Below the pieces are notes generated by a model, which saw only the letters and a list, made by a program, of their open reading frames with translations, was not told where the DNA came from and did no database searches. Below are positions 16,958 through 25,973 of a stretch of 64,000 nucleotides of DNA, one piece after another. Positions within the stretch are counted from its first letter, which is position 1. Each line of letters opens with the position of its first letter. Source of the DNA: an uncultured Collinsella sp. (GTDB lineage Bacteria > Actinomycetota > Coriobacteriia > Coriobacteriales > Coriobacteriaceae); contig UQKU01000006.1 of assembly GCA_900541675.1 (NCBI GenBank), positions 29,892-93,891 of the forward strand. Direction: 5' to 3'. The translations under genes and the position numbers were made by a program.

Positions 16958-18007
16958 ATGGACGTAACGTTCTCAGCCTTCCTCGGCCAAATTGTGTCGA
17001 ACCCAGTCCTTGCCGTCACCGTGATCCTCGCGCTCGGCGCTATCTTCGTCAACGGATGGACCGACGCGCCCAACGCCATCGCGACCTGCGTCACTACGCG
17101 TTGCATGCCCGCCCGCGCCGCCATTCTCATGAGCGCCGCATTCAACTTCCTCGGCGTGCTCATCATGACGCACTTTAACGCCAGCGTCGCCAACACCATC
17201 TCGCATATCGTCGACTTTGGCGGAAACAGCACCATGGCGCTCGCGTGCCTCTGCGCGGCGCTGTTCTCCATCGTCGTCTACGGTGCCACGGCATCGCGTT
17301 TTGGTATCCCCACCTCGCAGAGCCACAGCCTCATCGCCGGCCTGACCGGCGCTGCTATCGCCCTCGGTGGCGCTAGCAGCGTCAACGTCCACGAGTGGAT
17401 GAAGGTCATCTACGGCCTGGCGCTCTCCATCGGCCTGGGCTTTGTCATGGGCTGGGTCCTGTGCAAGCTCGTCTCGATCCTTTTCGCCGCCGCCAACAGG
17501 CGACGCGCCAACGTCTTCTTTAAATATGCTCAGATCGCGAGCGCTGCGGCCATGAGCTTTATGCACGGCGCGCAGGATGGACAGAAGTTCATCGGCGTGC
17601 TCTTTTTAGGTGTCGCCTTTGCCAGCGGACAGACGAGCGTCGGCGACGCCGGCATCCCCATCTGGATCATGCTGCTGTGCTCGGCCACCATGGGCATCGG
17701 CACCAGCGTGGGCGGTGAGCGCATCATCAAGTCTGTCGGCCAGAGCATGGTCAAGCTCGAAAAGTACCAGGGCTTCTCCGCCGACCTGGCGGGCGCCGCA
17801 AACCTGCTGCTTGCCACGCTCACCGGCATCCCCGTGTCCTCCACGCACATCAAGACCTGCGCCATTATGGGTGTCGGTGCCGTCAAGCGCCTCTCGGCCA
17901 TCAACTTCGGCGTGGTCAAGGACATGATGTTCACGTGGTTCTTCACCTTCCCCGCTTGTGGACTCATCAGCTTTGTCATGGCCAAGCTGTTCATGATGTT
18001 CATCTAG
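16958..18007 (+). CDS. pit: Inorganic phosphate transporter, PiT family
   Basis: Low-affinity phosphate (metal-phosphate) symporter in the cytoplasmic membrane. The 349-residue protein has about ten membrane segments and the two PiT duplicated signatures: NGWTDAPNAIATCV near residue 32, and FMHGAQDGQKFIGV with GIPVSSTHIKT in the second half. The start ATG 16958 has a weak site (GAGAAAG). Upstream, a perfect 10-base complement of the 16S rRNA end (AGGAGGTGAT, 16896-16905) precedes a three-codon ORF, ATG TTT TTG TAA, at 16916. The DUF47 gene follows after 67 bases, as in many pit operons. Confidence 0.93.
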   Translation: MDVTFSAFLGQIVSNPVLAVTVILALGAIFVNGWTDAPNAIATCVTTRCMPARAAILMSAAFNFLGVLIMTHFNASVANTISHIVDFGGNSTMALACLCAALFSIVVYGATASRFGIPTSQSHSLIAGLTGAAIALGGASSVNVHEWMKVIYGLALSIGLGFVMGWVLCKLVSILFAAANRRRANVFFKYAQIASAAAMSFMHGAQDGQKFIGVLFLGVAFASGQTSVGDAGIPIWIMLLCSATMGIGTSVGGERIIKSVGQSMVKLEKYQGFSADLAGAANLLLATLTGIPVSSTHIKTCAIMGVGAVKRLSAINFGVVKDMMFTWFFTFPACGLISFVMAKLFMMFI

Positions 18008-18074
18008 TCAAACCGAACGCCCATCCGGACCGCAATACCTCGCCCACCCGTCTTCGCCTCGAAAGGACCCACTC

Positions 18075-18698
18075 ATGGCAAAGAAACCCGATTCGTTCTA
18101 CTTTGACAACTACGTCGCCTGCGCCGACCTTGCTGTCCAGGCCGCAGAGTTGCTCATCAAGATTTTTGAGAACTTTGATCCCGCGCATATCCACGACATG
18201 CTCGAGGAGATGCATGCGATTGAGCATGCGGCCGACAAGAAGCACCATGAGCTCGAGGATGCCCTGCTCACTGCCTTTATCACCCCGCTTGAGCGCGAGG
18301 ATCTGGACCTGATGAGTTGCTCGCTCGACACTGTGCTTGACCGTATCGAGGGCGTCGTGCAGCGCGTCTACTTCACCAACATTCAGAGCATCCACCCCGA
18401 TGCCATTGTCATCGCCCACAAGGTGACCGACGCCTGCCGCGCCATGAAGGATCTTATGGTCGAGCTGCCTAATTACCGCAAGTCCAAGACCCTGCGCGAG
18501 CTGGTCATCCAGATCAACACCATTGAGTCCGAGGCCGATGAGCTCTACATCAACGCTATGCGCAACCTGCACGTCAATGGCAAGGACCCGCTCGAGGTCA
18601 TCGCCTGGCGTGACGTCTACGCTTTCCTGGAGTACTGCGCCGACTGCTGCGAGAATGTGGCTGATGTCGTGGATTCGATTGTCATGAAGAACAGTTAA
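18075..18698 (+). CDS. DUF47 family Pit accessory protein (PhoU-like)
   Basis: All-helical cytosolic protein related to PhoU, usually encoded next to pit and thought to regulate that transporter. The 207-residue product is almost entirely charged helices; typical segments are EEMHAIEHAADKKHHELEDA near residue 45 and TIESEADELYINAMRNL near 155, repeating the metal-binding E/D-rich pattern of PhoU. ATG 18075 follows GAAAGGA. It forms a two-gene unit with pit, ended by the long hairpin at 18.7 kb. Confidence 0.88.
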   Translation: MAKKPDSFYFDNYVACADLAVQAAELLIKIFENFDPAHIHDMLEEMHAIEHAADKKHHELEDALLTAFITPLEREDLDLMSCSLDTVLDRIEGVVQRVYFTNIQSIHPDAIVIAHKVTDACRAMKDLMVELPNYRKSKTLRELVIQINTIESEADELYINAMRNLHVNGKDPLEVIAWRDVYAFLEYCADCCENVADVVDSIVMKNS

Positions 18699-18703
18699 TT
18701 GGG

Positions 18704-18811
18704 GGTATGTGTCCCGGCGGCGAAGGGCCGGCACCTGTTTGCTTTCTCACTCCGGCTGCGTGGCAGAGTCGTTCGAAAGTAAACAGGTGCCGGCCCTTCG
18801 CCTTACATACC
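18704..18811. repeat. Long inverted repeat after the pit operon
   Basis: Perfect 22-bp arms at 18719-18740 and 18781-18802 enclose a 40-nt centre. A further GGTATGT/ACATACC pair lies outside (18704-18710 with 18805-18811). The centre has ACTC/GAGT inside GCTTTC/GAAAGT, so it is nested, but it does not share the core found at 4.7 and 60.1 kb. No T-run follows. Confidence 0.8.
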
Positions 18812-18979
18812 ACCATTGGGAACTTTGGCTGATGGTTAGAATGCGATGGGAACCTGGATGATGCGGCCTTTTATGCCCGATTGGATACTTTGGGGCTGCA
18901 TTGAGCGTTTGGCTGAGCGTAGCCTTGGGTACCTTTTGATTTACCTTGGATTGATTCGCTGACTTTGGAGGGTTTGGTT

Positions 18980-19510
18980 ATGGGGTATTTGGATCTGGCT
19001 CGGTCTCGGTATTCTTGTCGTTTGTTTGAGGCTCGGGCTGTGGAGCAGGCTGTGGTGGATGCCATTGTTGAGGCTGGGCGTATTGCTCCTTCTGCTTGTA
19101 ATAATCATCCAACCCGTGTGATGGTGTTGGATACACCCGAGCTTTTGGAGAAGGCGGCTGCTTGTCAGCCTCGGTTTGCTCGTGATGGGTCCATCTTTGG
19201 CGCTCCGCTCATCTTCCTCATTTGCAGCGTTACCGACGACGCTTGGGTTCGCCCCTATGACCAGATGAACTCCAGCGCTATCGACACCTCGATTGTTTGC
19301 GATCAAATGATGATGGAGGCCGAGGAGCAAGGCCTGGGAACGTGTTGGGTATGCCATTTTAAGCCCGAGCTAGCCCGAGAGCGGTTCAACCTGCCCGAGG
19401 GCGTCTATCCCTATCACATGCTCGTCTGCGGCTATCCTGCCGACCACATCGCCGATCCCGAGCATCGCGAGGCCCGTACCATTCCCCTCTCCGACTTCCT
19501 CCTCAAGTAG
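18980..19510 (+). CDS. Nitroreductase family protein
   Basis: FMN-dependent oxidoreductase-type fold; substrates vary widely and cannot be told here. The 176-residue protein begins MGYLDLARSRYSCRLFEAR (the family's R-R-S-R-x-F start), has GRIAPSACNNHPTRVMV near residue 40 and GLGTCWVCHF near 118. ATG 18980 follows GGAGGG by 8 bases. The first 80 codons end mostly in T or G (CGG, TGT, TTG, GTG, GCT), unlike the C-ending codons of the rest and of the neighbours. A G/T-rich plus strand extends back to about 18830. This suggests a recombinant or locally mutated 5' end. Confidence 0.82.
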   Translation: MGYLDLARSRYSCRLFEARAVEQAVVDAIVEAGRIAPSACNNHPTRVMVLDTPELLEKAAACQPRFARDGSIFGAPLIFLICSVTDDAWVRPYDQMNSSAIDTSIVCDQMMMEAEEQGLGTCWVCHFKPELARERFNLPEGVYPYHMLVCGYPADHIADPEHREARTIPLSDFLLK

Positions 19511-19554
19511 TTCTTGCGCATGCCCTAAAATCTACCTTTTACCGCTCACCCTTT

Positions 19555-19594
19555 CGCCGAGTTCTGCCCTATCGCACGCAGAGCTCGGCGTTTT
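19555..19594 (+). terminator. Terminator after the nitroreductase gene
   Basis: CGCCGAG pairs with CTCGGCG (19555-19561 with 19584-19590) and TTTTG follows. Confidence 0.75.
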
Positions 19595-19618
19595 GTTTCC
19601 CAACCCGTATGCAGCCAC

Positions 19619-19646
19619 AAAAAAGGAGCCCGCAGGTGCGAGCTCC
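19619..19646 (-). terminator. Terminator after divIVA
   Basis: Minus-strand GGAGCTCGC-acct-GCGGGCTCC (9 pairs, one G-T) followed by TTTTTT. Ends the leftward division-gene block. Confidence 0.88.
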
Positions 19647-19676
19647 TCTTAAGGACACGAGATTGTAGCTCTGGCG

Positions 19677-20354
19677 CTAGTCCAGGTCGTCGGCGGCAAA
19701 GTTGTCGATCGGGGCGAAGGGGTCAGCCACGGGGACAACCGGATCAGCGACAGGCAGCGGCTCGGCGGCGGGAACGGTCACTGCAGGAGAAGCCGCAGAA
19801 CCGACCGGCGTGGAGGCCATAAGGTCGGACGGGAAGGAATTCTGCGCATCGTCCATGAAGTGCTGGATGAGCTTGAGGTACTCGGCTTTGAACTCCTCAC
19901 GGGAAGCCTTCAGACGGTCGATCTCCTCGAGCTCGGCCTGCTTCTCGGTCAGGGCCTGACGGATGACCTCGCGGGCCTTGGCGTCGGCTTCGTTGCGGAT
20001 GCGCTCAGCGTTCTCGTTGGCATCGTTGACGATGCCCTCGGCGGTCTGCTGGGCAGCAATCAGCGCAGCGGAGATCTGGCGCTCCTGAGCGGAGAAGTCG
20101 GGTGCGGGAGCGGCCACAGGAGCGGCGGGAACGGCCTGAGCGGCAGCGTCCTGAGCCTGGGCAAGCTGGGCCTGCGTGTCGGCAAGCTGCTGCTCGGTGG
20201 CAGTCAGACGACCCTTAAGATCGACAATCTTGGCAAGCATAGCGTCAACCTCGGAGGACAGCGTCTCCAAAAAGACGTCGACCTCGGCGGGATCATAACC
20301 GCGCTTGGCCTCAGAGAAAGTCTGAGCCTGGATGTCAGCAGGGGTAATAGCCAT
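19677..20354 (-). CDS. divIVA: DivIVA-domain protein
   Basis: Membrane-curvature and septum/pole marker that organises wall growth. The 225-residue product starts with the DivIVA lipid-binding domain (TPADIQAQTFSEAKRGYDPAEVD at 4-26), followed by coiled coils at about 30-70 and 95-165 separated by an Ala/Pro linker. The C-terminus is a Pro/Val/Asp-rich disordered tail. AAAGGAG lies ahead of ATG 20354. It is last in the yggS-sepF-yggT-divIVA set, the usual order in Gram-positive bacteria. Strong terminator downstream. Confidence 0.9.
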   Translation of the reverse strand: MAITPADIQAQTFSEAKRGYDPAEVDVFLETLSSEVDAMLAKIVDLKGRLTATEQQLADTQAQLAQAQDAAAQAVPAAPVAAPAPDFSAQERQISAALIAAQQTAEGIVNDANENAERIRNEADAKAREVIRQALTEKQAELEEIDRLKASREEFKAEYLKLIQHFMDDAQNSFPSDLMASTPVGSAASPAVTVPAAEPLPVADPVVPVADPFAPIDNFAADDLD

Positions 20355-20416
20355 AACAAGTTCTCCTTTATCATCGCCTCGGCGCCGGGCGCCCGACGTA
20401 AGTTACTGAGCAAGTA

Positions 20417-20698
20417 CTATACGAGTATACCTATAAGAAGCTGCAGAATCAGCCTCTGCACCAACTGCAACGCAATAATTGCAACGACCGGCGAAAAATC
20501 AACGCCTCCCATCGGCGGAATAAACCGACGAAACAGGTTGAGCCACGGACCGCAGACGCTATCGAGCACCGCGGCGATATCCTGCAGCAGGCCGCCCTGC
20601 TTCATGGGAATCCACGTCATAAAGCAATAGACCACGATAAGCGTGGAGTAGAAGTTGAACAGTGTGTTGACCAACTGGACAATGGTGTAGATGTTGAT
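20417..20698 (-). CDS. yggT: YggT family membrane protein with apparent AUC start
   Basis: Small two-segment membrane protein (YlmG/YggT), linked to division and osmotic tolerance. The family core NLFRRFIPPMGGVDFSPVVA is present. No ATG or GTG lies in frame before the first membrane segment; the first usual start is TTG at 20674, which has no ribosome site and cuts into the segment. An excellent GAGGAG lies 6 bases ahead of ATC at 20698. The resulting xNIYTIVQLVN aligns with the MFLYTI-type start of Bacillus YlmG. I therefore annotate ATC as the likely start (93 residues). The coding sequence begins 21 bases after sepF. Confidence 0.85.
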   Translation of the reverse strand: MNIYTIVQLVNTLFNFYSTLIVVYCFMTWIPMKQGGLLQDIAAVLDSVCGPWLNLFRRFIPPMGGVDFSPVVAIIALQLVQRLILQLLIGILV

Positions 20699-20719
20699 GG
20701 GAATCTCCTCGTCTTGGGT

Positions 20720-21445
20720 TTACTTAAGGTAGCCGTCGGCGCGCAGCTTCTTGAGGTCCGAATCCTTGACCTCGCAGCCGGCGGGCAGCACCATAAACAC
20801 GCGATCGCCCACCTCTTTGACCGTAGCGCCCAGGCCGCAGGCAAAGCCATAGCTAAAGTCCAGGACGCGCTTGGCGACCTCGGTGCGAACGCCAACAAAA
20901 ATCAACGCAACGGGCTGCTTGGTGCGCACGCGACGGACAACGGTCTCGACATCGTCATAGCTCTCGGGGCGCAGGACATAGGCAGGCAGCTGCGGCGTGG
21001 CGTTAATGATGTTGCTCGCATAGGCCGAGCCGTCGCTCGGCGCAGAAGCGGGCGCAGGCGCCGCGGCGCGAGCGCGGGCGCTCTCGGCATAGCTCGACGG
21101 CGTGTCGTAAGCGCCGGGACGATAGCCGCCCGCGACACTATCCTGCGAACGCGACGGCGGATTGTACGTCGTCGCATGACGCGAGTCATCGCCGACCAGC
21201 TGTCCGGAACGCGTGTACACGGCGACCGACTCGGCCTCGCCGCGGCGCGTCTGGCCCAGCAGACCGTTGCTCGGCTCATCTTGGGTATAGAAGCCCTCGC
21301 CCGAGGTACCGCTGTAGCCGTTGTTCTGATAGCTATCGTCGTAGCCGTCATCGTAGCCGTAGTCGTCATCCTGGCCATAGCCCTGGTCGTAACCCTGCTG
21401 GCCGCCAAAGTGCATCTTATTTTTAATCTCGTCAAGGAAGCCCAT
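20720..21445 (-). CDS. sepF: Cell division protein SepF
   Basis: Membrane-binding anchor that tethers FtsZ and shapes the septum. The 241-residue protein starts with an amphipathic helix (MGFLDEIKNKMHF). Next comes an unusual Tyr/Asp/Gly/Gln-rich stretch at about 15-45 (motifs GYDQGYG, DDGYDDSY). A long disordered linker leads to the globular SepF core (residues 150-241, YVLRPESYDDVETVVRRVRT ... FSYGFACGLGATVKEVGDRVFMV). At 241 residues it is longer than Bacillus SepF because of the linker. It lies between yggS and yggT as usual. Confidence 0.93.
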   Translation of the reverse strand: MGFLDEIKNKMHFGGQQGYDQGYGQDDDYGYDDGYDDSYQNNGYSGTSGEGFYTQDEPSNGLLGQTRRGEAESVAVYTRSGQLVGDDSRHATTYNPPSRSQDSVAGGYRPGAYDTPSSYAESARARAAAPAPASAPSDGSAYASNIINATPQLPAYVLRPESYDDVETVVRRVRTKQPVALIFVGVRTEVAKRVLDFSYGFACGLGATVKEVGDRVFMVLPAGCEVKDSDLKKLRADGYLK

Positions 21446-21505
21446 GGTTGTGTCCTCTCACGGTTTAGTGCAGGCGCTCTGTAAACCAGTGCGCACTTCA
21501 AAGCC

Positions 21506-22243
21506 CTATTTTACTGCAAACTCCGGGCTAAATACTACCCTGCCCAGGCGAACGAGCGTAGAGCCCTCCTCAAGGGCGGGCTCAAAGTCCTCGCTCATGC
21601 CGCAAGAGAGCTCGGGCAGCCTCAGATCGGGATGCGCCGCCTCCAGCTCATCCCTCAGCTCTCGCAGCCCGGCAAAAGTGCGACGTGCCACATCCTTGTT
21701 CCCGCGGGGGGCCATAGTCATAAGGCCCTGCACACAAATTCCCTCAAGTTCCGCAAGCTCGCCGGCAACGCCACGAATCTCATCGGGCGAAAAGCCGCCC
21801 TTGGACTCCTCGCCGCTTACGTTGACCTCGATCAGCACCTGCTGGGGGGCGGCAAGCTCGCCCGTTTCGATCTTGCGAACGGCACGGCTCGAGATCGCCT
21901 GCGCCAAATGAAGCGACCCTACCGAATGAATCAGCTCGGCCGAGCCCAACACCGCGTTGATCTTGTTGGTCTGAAGGTTGCCAATCATGTCGAAGCGCAC
22001 CTCGGGCAGCTCCGGATGATCCGCCAGACCTGCAAGTTTGCGGACGAGCTCTTGCGGGCGGTTCTCAGCAAAATGGCGATATCCCACCTGGATGGCCGCG
22101 ATGGTCTCATCGACGCCGACGGTCTTGGACACGGCAATCAAACGCGCGGCATCACGGGGCCTCCCGGCGCGATCGAGCGCGGCATAGAAACGCTCGAGTA
22201 TCTGCTCGCGGCGAGCGCGCATTACATTCAAATAGTTATCCAT
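21506..22243 (-). CDS. yggS: YggS family pyridoxal-phosphate homeostasis protein
   Basis: Single-domain PLP-binding protein that buffers vitamin B6; no enzymatic activity is established. The 245-residue protein has the PLP lysine in LIAVSKTVG near residue 40, then HFAENRPQEL, FDMIGNLQTNKI and the phosphate-binding LSCGMSEDFEPAL near 215. ATG 22243 follows GGAGG by 9 bases; a TTG two codons earlier is less likely. It heads the yggS-sepF-yggT-divIVA group, about 120 bases after phoU. Confidence 0.92.
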   Translation of the reverse strand: MDNYLNVMRARREQILERFYAALDRAGRPRDAARLIAVSKTVGVDETIAAIQVGYRHFAENRPQELVRKLAGLADHPELPEVRFDMIGNLQTNKINAVLGSAELIHSVGSLHLAQAISSRAVRKIETGELAAPQQVLIEVNVSGEESKGGFSPDEIRGVAGELAELEGICVQGLMTMAPRGNKDVARRTFAGLRELRDELEAAHPDLRLPELSCGMSEDFEPALEEGSTLVRLGRVVFSPEFAVK

Positions 22244-22293
22244 TGCCAATCGCCTCCGTTAACAGCACAACAAGTAGTCCCATGCTAACGCAA

Positions 22294-22325
22294 GAGCGCA
22301 GCCCCGCATCCGCAAGGCCGCGCTC
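22294..22325 (-). terminator. Hairpin between phoU and yggS
   Basis: GAGCGCGGCC pairs with GG(G)CTGCGCTC around a G-rich loop on the minus strand; CTTGCGTT follows. Possibly the end of the pst operon, though the T-run is poor. Confidence 0.4.
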
Positions 22326-22362
22326 CCTTAGGTATTTACAATCTCTCAACGAACGGGGTACC

Positions 22363-23220
22363 CTACTCCTCGTCGTCCTCGGCATCATCCTCGTCCTCAA
22401 GATGATCCAACAGGTAGCGAAGACCCTCGCTCACCTCGTTAGCGGGCACCTTGGCAACAAAGCGTGCATCCACGGCGGGCCTCATAATGACGCCCTCGCC
22501 CGAAGGCACGCGCATGCTCTCGAGCTCGTCCTCATCCGTACAGGCGATATCGCCGGCAGTCATACGCTGTCCGGTCAAAAGGAAGGTCAGACGGCAGGCG
22601 GCATCGATGGAAATCGAGGCAATGCGATCGAGGTAGCGCGAAACCATGATGGCACGGCGCAGGTCGTCATAGTTGCTGTCGTCGTCCATAAAATCGCCGG
22701 TGTCCATGCGGTTAAAGGTACGGAAGAACTTCTCGTACGCCGCATGTACCGGCTCATCCTCAACGGCCAGGTTGCAGATGATGGACATGTCGTTGGTGAC
22801 GAGCGCGGAAAGCGACGAGCCCAGCACCTGGTATACGGCTTCGGCCTCGGCCTCAACCGTACCGACAAGCTCCTGGGGCAGCGAGATATCGGCCTTGACC
22901 ATGTGACGCGTGGCGCGGCAGATCTGGCGAACCTTATCGGTCATGCGCTGCAGGTTAAAGTCGACGTAGATGATCGTCTGCAGTAAGCGGAAGTCGGAAG
23001 CGACCGGCGACTGCGTGGCGATCAGGTTGTAGCACACGGCCTCCAAGTTGGCGCAGCGCGCGTCAATCGAAAGCGTGCGCTTCTTGGTCTTGGTGGCAAG
23101 CTTGCGGTCATCGGTCACATAGGCCTTCACGGCGTCGTGAAGCGCCAGATCGACGGCCTCGTAGATGCTCAGCATCTCATGACGGGCCTCGATGAGCTGA
23201 CGGGAAAACAGTTTACGCAT
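22363..23220 (-). CDS. phoU: Phosphate signalling protein PhoU
   Basis: Peripheral regulator that links the Pst transporter to phosphate signalling and limits Pi uptake. The 285-residue protein has the two PhoU helical repeats; characteristic parts are DFRLLQTIIYVDFNLQRMTDKV near residue 85 and RYLDRIASISIDAACRLTFL near 195. It has a C-terminal extension of about 65 residues ending in an acidic tail (DHLEDEDDAEDDEE), longer than in E. coli PhoU (241). It is the last gene of pstSCAB-phoU, 92 bases after pstB. No phoR/phoB pair lies nearby. Confidence 0.9.
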   Translation of the reverse strand: MRKLFSRQLIEARHEMLSIYEAVDLALHDAVKAYVTDDRKLATKTKKRTLSIDARCANLEAVCYNLIATQSPVASDFRLLQTIIYVDFNLQRMTDKVRQICRATRHMVKADISLPQELVGTVEAEAEAVYQVLGSSLSALVTNDMSIICNLAVEDEPVHAAYEKFFRTFNRMDTGDFMDDDSNYDDLRRAIMVSRYLDRIASISIDAACRLTFLLTGQRMTAGDIACTDEDELESMRVPSGEGVIMRPAVDARFVAKVPANEVSEGLRYLLDHLEDEDDAEDDEE

Positions 23221-23312
23221 GGTTCACTCCAATCAGTTGGGTGCGGTCATGCCGCCCGCACGGTGAATACGCACCGGACCAGGTCCGATCGGCTTGGGAC
23301 TAGTCGCACCGA

Positions 23313-24116
<804 letters not shown>

Positions 24117-24128
24117 GGGACTCCTTAA

Positions 24129-25034
24129 CTAACGGCGCTTGCGCGACAGATAACGCGCAAACAGGTTGAAGGCCAGAATAATCGCCATCAGCAAAAGCGC
24201 GGTGCCGTAGGCTGCGTTCATGTTGATGCCGTCGTTGGCAAGCAAATAGAGGTGAACGGTCATGGGACGACCGGAATCAAGCGGCGAAATAGGCAGGTTG
24301 ATGGCCTGACCCATGGTGTAGAGCACCACGGCGGTCTCGCCGATGGCGCGACCGATGGCAAGGACGATACCGGTGGCAATGCGGCCAAAGGCCGAAGGAA
24401 GCACGATCTTGGAGACGACCTGCCACTTGGTGGCGCCCAGGCCATATGCGCCCCAACGGATATAGCGCGGAACGGCGCGAATCGCTTCCTCGGTGGTGCG
24501 CATGACGATGGGCAGCATCAGAAGTGCCAGCGCCAGGGCGGCCGAGACCATCGAAAGACCCAGGCCCATGGCCTCGACAAACAAAGCGTAGCCAAAGAGG
24601 CCCATAACGATGGAGGGCACCGAGGCCAAGGCATCGGCAGCATAGCGAATGATGTCGACGACCTTGCCCTGTTTGGCATACTCAGCCAGATAGACCGCAG
24701 CCAAGACGGCAACCGGCGTGCAGATGAGCATGGCGAGTGCCGTCACGTAGATAGTCGAGACGATCGTGGGCCAAATGCCGCCTTCGGCGTTTACGCCCTG
24801 CGGCCAACCAAAGATAAAGTCAAGCGAGATATGCGGCAGACCGTTGATGACCACGTAGGCGATGATGGCAAGCAACACCAGGGTGGTGATATAGGCCGCG
24901 GCGCGAAAGACGCCGAGCATAATCTTGTTGGACAGGTCCTTGTTGATGCGGCCCTTCTTACCATGGGAAAGGGCACGCTTGATGCGCTCGCGCGACGAGG
25001 TCGTATCGGCCGTCGTGTCAACGGAATCGGACAT
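24129..25034 (-). CDS. pstA: Phosphate ABC transporter permease PstA
   Basis: One of the two membrane channel subunits of the Pst importer. The 301-residue protein has a basic cytosolic N-terminus and six membrane segments. The permease EAA loop region reads AVPRYIRWGAYGLGATKWQV near residue 200, contacting PstB. It starts 3 bases after the pstC stop. Full family length. Confidence 0.94.
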   Translation of the reverse strand: MSDSVDTTADTTSSRERIKRALSHGKKGRINKDLSNKIMLGVFRAAAYITTLVLLAIIAYVVINGLPHISLDFIFGWPQGVNAEGGIWPTIVSTIYVTALAMLICTPVAVLAAVYLAEYAKQGKVVDIIRYAADALASVPSIVMGLFGYALFVEAMGLGLSMVSAALALALLMLPIVMRTTEEAIRAVPRYIRWGAYGLGATKWQVVSKIVLPSAFGRIATGIVLAIGRAIGETAVVLYTMGQAINLPISPLDSGRPMTVHLYLLANDGINMNAAYGTALLLMAIILAFNLFARYLSRKRR

Positions 25035-25037
25035 AGC

Positions 25038-25973
25038 CTACCCCCTCTTCTTCTTGGAAATCAGACGGACGATACCCACCAGTGCAGCGGAGATGATAAA
25101 CAGAACCACGCCCATGCCAAACAGAGCCGAGCGATGCAGGCCCGAGGAATAGCTCATGTCGAGCGCGATCTGGCTCGTGAGCGTCGAGATGGGGCTCGAG
25201 ATGCTATCCGGAATGACCGGGGCGTTGCCCACGACCATCAACACGGCCATGGTCTCGCCGATGGCGCGCCCCATGCCCAAAACGATGGCGTCCACAATGC
25301 CCAGCTTGGCGGCCGGCAGCACAACCTTGTAGATGGTCTGCCACTTGGTGGCACCCATAGCATAGGACGCCTCGCGAATGCCCATGGGAATGGAATTGAG
25401 TGCATCGATGGTGAGCGTGGTGATGGTGGGCACGATCATAATGGCGAGCACGAACCACGCCGTCAGCGCGCCAAAGCCAAGACCGCCGGTCAGCTGCGCG
25501 ATAAACGGACGGATGATGACCATGCCAAAGAAGCCGTAGATGATAGAGGGGATGCCCGCCAGCAGGTCGACGGCGGGGCTGATGAGCCTGCGCACGCGCT
25601 TGCTGGCGATCTCGACCAGATACACGGCCGTGCCCACACCCAGTGGCACGCCCATGGCGAGCGCACCGACCGTCACCAGGCCAGAGCCCGCCAGCAGCGA
25701 CATGATGCCGTAGTGACCCTCGGAGGGCGCCCACGTAAAGCTAAAGAAGTCCGCCAGGCCGATGTCGGTAAAGACGGGCAGTGCCGAATACGTGGTAAAG
25801 ACAAAAATCAGGATGACGGTGACGACCGCCAAGAACGCGCAGGCAAAGAAGATCCACTGCAACGCCTTCTCCTTGAGATAGGTGCTGCGCGACACCAACG
25901 CCAACTCACGCTTTTTGGACGCCTGAGCCTCCTGCTCAATCTGGGGGGTTTCCTGTGCTTCCACGCTACTCAC
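25038..25973 (-). CDS. pstC: Phosphate ABC transporter permease PstC
   Basis: Partner permease of PstA. The 311-residue protein has a charged N-terminus (about 35 residues), six membrane segments, and the coupling loop SIPMGIREASYAMGATKWQT near residue 215. The start is GTG at 25973, overlapping the end of pstS by 8 bases, so translation is probably coupled. Confidence 0.94.
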   Translation of the reverse strand: MSSVEAQETPQIEQEAQASKKRELALVSRSTYLKEKALQWIFFACAFLAVVTVILIFVFTTYSALPVFTDIGLADFFSFTWAPSEGHYGIMSLLAGSGLVTVGALAMGVPLGVGTAVYLVEIASKRVRRLISPAVDLLAGIPSIIYGFFGMVIIRPFIAQLTGGLGFGALTAWFVLAIMIVPTITTLTIDALNSIPMGIREASYAMGATKWQTIYKVVLPAAKLGIVDAIVLGMGRAIGETMAVLMVVGNAPVIPDSISSPISTLTSQIALDMSYSSGLHRSALFGMGVVLFIISAALVGIVRLISKKKRG

